DNA from: JACDAN01 sp036380355 | GTDB lineage: Bacteria > Actinomycetota > Thermoleophilia > Gaiellales > Gaiellaceae | Direction: 5' to 3' | NCBI GenBank assembly: GCA_036380355.1 | Contig: DASVEW010000028.1 | Location: 1-34,038 of the forward strand | Length of the DNA: 34,038 bases | Shown: in pieces, positions 32,301-34,038 of the stretch | Layout of the letters: each line of letters opens with the position of its first letter | How positions within the stretch are numbered: position 1 is the stretch's first letter | The notes under the pieces: generated by a model | Seen by the model: the letters and a program-made list of their open reading frames with translations, nothing else | Database searches by the model: none | What the model was told of the DNA's origin: nothing | Program-made: the position numbers and the translations under genes

Positions 32301-32897
32301 CCAGGTGGGCAGGCGCGGCGAGCTCTGCACCGGCGGGACCGAGAGCTCCTCGTCCAGCGCGATGCTCTCGACCGCGGGGTGACGCGCGAGCCGGTCGAGA
32401 GCCGCCTCGCCGACGGTCGCGGCGAAGCCGTTGAAGATCCAGAAGGACCGGATCTGGCGCGCGCGGCCCGCGGCCTCCTCCGAGCGCAACAGCGTCCGGA
32501 CGGGCGGCTGCGTCGCCGCCGCGGTGCGCCGGAGCTCGTCGACGACGGCGCCCACGCGGGCCGCCCGGCCGCGAGCGCGGCCCTCCGCGCGCGCCCGCGC
32601 TGCTACCGCGGGGATGTCGGCCTGCTCACGCAGGCGGACGATGACCGGGACGGTGCCCTCTTCCCGTAGCGCGTGGACGACGTCGCCCTCGACGTTGGCC
32701 GCCTCGCCGCCGGCGTCGCCTCCCGCCGGGTCGCCGAGCGCGGGCACCTCGACGCCGTCGGCCAGCGAGAAGGGCTCGTCACCGCCGGCAGGCCCGGACG
32801 ACGGCCCCGCGGCGGCCAGCGCGCCCGAGGCGAGCAGCGCGGCCAGCACGAGCAGCGCCGTCAACCCCGCAGGCCCACGCCCCCCCGGACGCCTCAT
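23358..32897 (-). CDS. Giant secreted subtilisin-like (S8) protease with propeller and repeated modules
   Basis: About 3179 residues. Residues 1-30 form a signal peptide (MRRPGGRGPAGLTALLVLAA). A propeptide (about 60-195) precedes the S8 catalytic domain with the triad Asp226 (VMDTGVDGGH), His271 (HGHGTHVTG) and Ser441 (SGTSMATPH), plus oxyanion Asn333. There follow a pair of carboxypeptidase-regulatory-like beta domains, a quinoprotein-type propeller (about 667-1026) and five more such pairs. Each of those pairs precedes a ~200-residue amidotransferase-like module (near 1188, 1562, 1936, 2320 and 2698). Two immunoglobulin-like domains and a final beta domain close the chain. No membrane anchor or sortase motif is seen, so it is probably released or bound to the cell surface non-covalently. 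The ATG at 32897 is chosen because the signal peptide begins there. Confidence 0.93.
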   Translation of the reverse strand: MRRPGGRGPAGLTALLVLAALLASGALAAAGPSSGPAGGDEPFSLADGVEVPALGDPAGGDAGGEAANVEGDVVHALREEGTVPVIVRLREQADIPAVAARARAEGRARGRAARVGAVVDELRRTAAATQPPVRTLLRSEEAAGRARQIRSFWIFNGFAATVGEAALDRLARHPAVESIALDEELSVPPVQSSPRLPTWGLEKVNAPRAWGDHGFTGEGVVVGVMDTGVDGGHPALRDKFRGRDGDTGSSWYVPTGENYPEPGDGHGHGTHVTGTIVGGPPGEVVGVAPDADWIAVKIFRDTGSTSTSIIHDGFQWMLAPGGDPARAPHVVNNSWGSTATNSTEFLEDVRAWVAAGIFPAFANGNNGPVAGTVGSPASFPESFGVGATDINDQIASFSSRGPAIWDGVPHVKPQVSAPGHQIFSTWPRQLGMDYHTISGTSMATPHLTGVVALLLSAQPGLTVDAIRDTLTASARSEPHMGRLPNNDYGHGIADAYAAITRARFSGTLTGTVHGPEGPIAGARVEIPALALQTETDAAGVYELRVQQGSWDVEVSAYGFVGTSAAISLAAGEEVNRDFDLAAAAVHTLAGTVSAGGGPVAGARVRVVGTPLAPAYTDADGSFTFEVAAGEYQVTADATGFRRATEQVVLAGDRSLSFELVPLPGTVAPGWREYQNNPTRTGLSAEQLAAGTLTRSWSVDLPGQVMFASPVVADGRIHVSFDGGSVTTLDLDDGETLWTFGTGASLRSTPAVANGRVYVGGGDSGTFHALDAATGAPVWSFSTGDRLTYTTPTVVGGAVYFGTGWGTGNGGWVYALDAESGTLRWKTFVGAQIYFAPAVGGGNVYAASYDAQRLVALDAETGSERWSLTRASDSFAAMPSYDAGRLYVATNNFDTGAGSVLAVDAETGDVVWEAAGHGDAAGHAPVVYADLVIAGSSLNNWVVAYDRDSGERRWTHSVGAAVSNSQLGADGVIVGGSQQDSRVWALDAYTGDLLWEDTLSSNVLSAPAFADGRLVVADRFGVIRAYEAPGTVAGTVTDANGAGLDAEIRVVETGVSVRTDPVTGEFELAHRPGTYRVEARAYGYVAASAELTVRSGQRVERTFQLAAAAAGSLRGEVRDEGGGPLAGAAVTLAGSPLDPVTTGDDGAFVFPDVAAGTYTLRTELPGYVTSEQQVTVAAGGETVAAVTLLRYQIAVTGDRDRAITRYLEGKGYRVEATTAAAVADHAGAYELIVANGSQDDPGEENFLRLLANADAAETSVVLLDSWGISYGALLHLSRYTGDPAQTASGFGDGEVSLVARVAHPLTEGLPIGERVPALAANTEWASFSSYSGRSLADVYIGRSGGTVGSGIGYSARTFGSVHVLLSLHAATPWTGPTTGWTTAGAKVFDNSVAYALGAAFGAVEGTVTASDGGPVPAKVTVAETGDATVASADGTYRLLLPPGSYTLRFERIGYTPQERAVEVAGRETSRVDVQLASSGAGGITGIVTSTAGGPVEGAAVTVLDTELEPATTGPDGRFSIDGVPGGTYRVQVSADRFRTEVVEDVVVVDGLATEIAVQLRPALRVAVIGDSNGLRDFLVASEVEATAAGWEAVANLDAYDVLVVNQPTDPGRTAFLEHLEAIDEAGKSAIFLEGNFSTSGGARLLRLHTGDPGTNAQVGTTAGNRYLRPLVAGHPLFAGVTLTNGVVEILAAGRRTGYSNNYSGVTLASFGANNVDLGVGAGYEPRTPTSIRLLLGPLGSHSSASPANGWTESGRRVFLNAIEWAAAPGLGAVAGRVSDAAGDPIASASVRIVETGKVIGVDESGSFLIPHAPGDWTVEASAFGYQTRQLPVRIDAGRTTQLDLELVLGDVGSISGTVTSRGTISETSGEGPPIESALVKLLGHPRTTTTAADGSYTLTNVEPGTYTVELSAGGHVRQRLDRIVVTAGSATRADASLRPSPRVAVIDDCQQNAGCTNKMQGYLTEWGYLTEEIGWTDLDRLGEVDLVVANLGDFPRLDPGAAGLAAFQDAANRAHVPVIWLEQFQRGSIRHLSQHEGDPASVGEGRTRGTVEVEILADHPLVAGFEPGERVPIIEPNGEHTWFNGFSGTTVANLVTGMDGVRGSAIAYRGRTASSVDVLFSSFAVSFYTWPPVGDEPAELLTPQAERLFHNALGWAFDAPPLAAEVRGTVRSSVGGTLPSTVTVAETGRAYPGRAGDGSFLVPLQPGTWTLEVEAFGHEPQQLEVTVAPGTVENVSLTLQAHDVGTVAGTVTDPDGAPVTGASLALADTPLAAESDASGAYRIERVPVGEHMLVVRKSGFGIQRIPVTVTSGATTRADVRLAPSRVVAVAGDFQNRLTDFLVASGYAPVQWSWTNIHQHTGDLDDVELVILNGSGTQPTAANLTTFVEAAAEANRSLVFAGQNGTGSIRTLRTTFGDPATVTQGFVPNAIYYRPSVEHPIFAGFSVGEQIELIVNAPNQQYDQFGGYSGETIATVESATAPLGGGVGFRFATPTSVHLLLGSLAVSSFGSPDARWTENAREIYLNALEWALEAAQAEIHGTVTSGGEPVSDASVTAVEAGAATRTAADGSYRLGVPGGTHTVRITATGYEPFEQTVVVGEEERVRLDAELVPVPRGAIEGVVSSSSGGPLAGVEVVLDGPQGGETATDEAGRFEFVGLLPGDYTLELSTGRHLPRTVAASVVSGETTRVDVELRRTDVAVVGDADGALVGFLRAHDVAAEERAWEGLAADAETYDVLVLNGGDAGAEEFEAVVAAADAAGTSVVFTGTWGVLNGGLGLLARHRPNEVVIGGHGYRDGAVELTDFDWAHPLFAGVEAPARPLADDGYYSFLDRYVGPYLAGLDVERRGPLGISVAYDFRSASSVHLLLSAGAASDFIGPGYGWTPQGERLFLNAVAWARTVQQSPPGAPTLETEADAIVPTTPVTLTGTAEFRSAVTIRRDGVPVAEVEPQRDGSFSVDVQLVEGPNSFTAVAANYAGASPPSAAVTVTLDTTPPVLTWTPADGTGFFEREIVVSGTATDVHAGVAEVLVNGEPASLTGDGNFAAEVTLAPGANELVVTARDRVGNEVTETRRVAHFPYTTRWTVAGAQGQGQLNVFLDIADPAGRPVRVDSARAELVRGDGSVEAAAEMVFAGTRYRASLGRPPAGTYTLRGILVVEGWNVRAAGPVVVRAGTSAAVSGS

Positions 32898-32907
32898 CGA
32901 GGGCGAA

Positions 32908-32935
32908 CCTATACCACCTACGAGTCGTAAAGCAA
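32908..32935 (-). promoter_or_regulatory. Promoter of the giant protease gene
   Basis: On the minus strand, TTGCTT (32935-32930) and TATAGG (32913-32908) are separated by 16 bases. Transcription would begin about 32901, only a few bases before the ATG at 32897. This is the most sigma70-like promoter in the window. Confidence 0.5.
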
Positions 32936-33010
32936 CCGCCGCCCGCCCGCGCCCGCGAGCTGCGTGCCGAGCCCCGCCCTCGCGGGCCGCGCGCGTACGA
33001 GAATCAGCAT

Positions 33011-34038
33011 GTGAGCCGTCCCGAGACCCGCTACACCACCGCACCCGACGGGGGCTACGTCGCGTACCAGATCTTCGGCTCGGGGCCGGCGAACCTCGTC
33101 TTCATCCCCAACTGGATGACGAACGTCGACGCGATGTGGGAGGAGCCGACGATGGCGGCGTACTTCGACCGCCTGGCGAGATTCGCGCGGGTGATCTGCT
33201 TCGACAAGCGCGGAACCGGCGTCTCCGACCCGGTGCCGCTGGCGGCGCTTCCGAGGGTCGACGAGTGGATGGACGACGTCTCGACGGTGATGGACGCCGC
33301 CGGAGTCGAGCAGGCTGCTCTGCTCGGGGACACCGAGGGCGGGCCGATGGCGATGATGTTCGCGGCCACGCACCCCGAGCGCGTCCCGGCGCTCGTGCTC
33401 GCCAACTGCTTCGCCCGCTGGCGCCGCGCCGAGGACTACCCGATCGGGATGCCGGACGCGACGGCCGAGAAGCTCATCGACCGGTACGAGCAGAACTGGG
33501 GCGTCACGAGCGAGACCCTCGCGCTGACCGCGCCGACCGTGGCGCACGACGCCCGCTTCGGCCGATGGTTCACGCGCTACCAGCGGCTCGGGATGCCGCG
33601 GGGCGCCGCGACGGCGATGTACCGCTGGGTCACCGACCTCGACGTCCGGGCGATCCTGCCGTCGATCCGCGTGCCGACACTGGTGCTGCACCGCTCGGGC
33701 GCGCGTCACCACCGCGCAGACTTCGGGCGCTACATCGCCGAGCAGATTCCGGGCGCCCGGTACGTGGAGCTGCCCGGCGCGGACACGTTCCCCTTCAACG
33801 CAGGCGACTTCGGCCCGCTGCTCGACGAGGTCGAAGAGTTCCTGACCGGAGCGAGAACGCAGCCCGTGCTGAACCGCCAGCTCTCGACCGTGCTGTTCAC
33901 CGACATCGTCGGCTCGACGACCCTCGCGGCGGAGCGCGGGGACACCGCCTGGGCGCAGCTCGTCCGTGAGCACGACGGCATCGTCCGCGAGCACCTTCGC
34001 ACCTATCGCGGCCGCGAGATCGACTACACGGGCGACGG
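33011..34038 (+). CDS. Alpha/beta-hydrolase fused to class III nucleotide cyclase (cut by window end)
   Basis: GTG 33011 opens a frame that runs off the window. Residues 1-280 are an alpha/beta-hydrolase-like domain: RPETRYTTAPDGGYVAYQIFG, then CFDKRGTGVSD, then LLGDTEGGPMAMMFAATHPE. The elbow reads GDTEGG, with no serine nucleophile. From about residue 285, LNRQLSTVLFTDIVGSTTLA begins a class III adenylate/guanylate cyclase domain; the aspartate in FTDIVGST binds catalytic metal. The end, including the base-specificity residues, is outside the window, so cAMP cannot be told from cGMP. The hydrolase part probably acts as a sensor. It is a paralogue of the stand-alone protein at 19508 and is divergent from the giant protease. 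Confidence 0.9.
   Translation, partial: MSRPETRYTTAPDGGYVAYQIFGSGPANLVFIPNWMTNVDAMWEEPTMAAYFDRLARFARVICFDKRGTGVSDPVPLAALPRVDEWMDDVSTVMDAAGVEQAALLGDTEGGPMAMMFAATHPERVPALVLANCFARWRRAEDYPIGMPDATAEKLIDRYEQNWGVTSETLALTAPTVAHDARFGRWFTRYQRLGMPRGAATAMYRWVTDLDVRAILPSIRVPTLVLHRSGARHHRADFGRYIAEQIPGARYVELPGADTFPFNAGDFGPLLDEVEEFLTGARTQPVLNRQLSTVLFTDIVGSTTLAAERGDTAWAQLVREHDGIVREHLRTYRGREIDYTGD

Noticed and set aside
32898..33044. N-terminal extension of the giant protease
   Set aside because: It would place about 49 non-conserved residues before an obvious signal peptide, and it overlaps the predicted promoter.

Overview
This is a high-GC, densely packed bacterial chromosome segment. It looks actinobacterial, probably the Thermoleophilia (Gaiellales/Solirubrobacterales) lineage; that placement is an inference. 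It rests on the GC-rich codon use, an actinobacterial-type inositol-phosphate synthase next to a phosphatidylinositol-phosphate synthase-like enzyme, an alpha/beta-hydrolase fused to a class III nucleotide cyclase, and many start codons that sit where transcription should begin (leaderless genes). I see no rRNA, tRNA, CRISPR array, insertion sequence or phage gene.

Layout. 1-2079 (minus) is the chaperone operon dnaK-grpE, with grpE cut by the window edge. 2240-3836 (plus) holds an M29 aminopeptidase overlapping a GrpB-family protein, convergent with an EamA permease (3781-4674). 4675-4959 has no secure gene. 4960-5296 (minus) is a small stress pair (CsbD-like plus a 58-residue acidic protein), followed by moaA (plus). 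A SAM methyltransferase (minus) carries an apparent frameshift near its C-terminus.

7247-13751 (plus) is the most interesting block. It encodes an Aur1-like PAP2 membrane phosphatase, a CDP-alcohol phosphatidyltransferase, and an inositol-phosphate synthase fused to tandem ribbon-helix-helix DNA-binding domains. A 24-bp palindrome lies on the start codon of that fusion. Next come a PimA-like glycosyltransferase fused to a PHP phosphoesterase, a uracil-DNA-glycosylase-like protein without its catalytic motifs, a presenilin-like membrane protein, and a small membrane protein. Together the first four suggest a phosphatidylinositol/inositol-glycolipid pathway in which the inositol-making enzyme may repress its own gene.

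13741-17929 (minus) holds two units: rlmD plus an alpha/beta hydrolase, and yjbQ plus an ABC exporter. A gluzincin peptidase (17948-19444, plus) diverges from yjbQ, and the two appear to share one symmetric -10 element. After it come a nucleophile-less alpha/beta hydrolase and a ferritin (minus). A leaderless operon follows, made of a cyclic-2,3-diphosphoglycerate-synthetase-like GTPase and a carbamate kinase.

23358-32897 (minus) is a single secreted subtilisin-like protease of about 3179 residues. It contains a beta-propeller, twelve carboxypeptidase-regulatory-like domains and five copies of an amidotransferase-like module. The window ends inside a hydrolase-nucleotide cyclase fusion (33011 onward, plus). 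Its N-terminal domain is a paralogue of the 19508 hydrolase, and both have lost the usual serine nucleophile.
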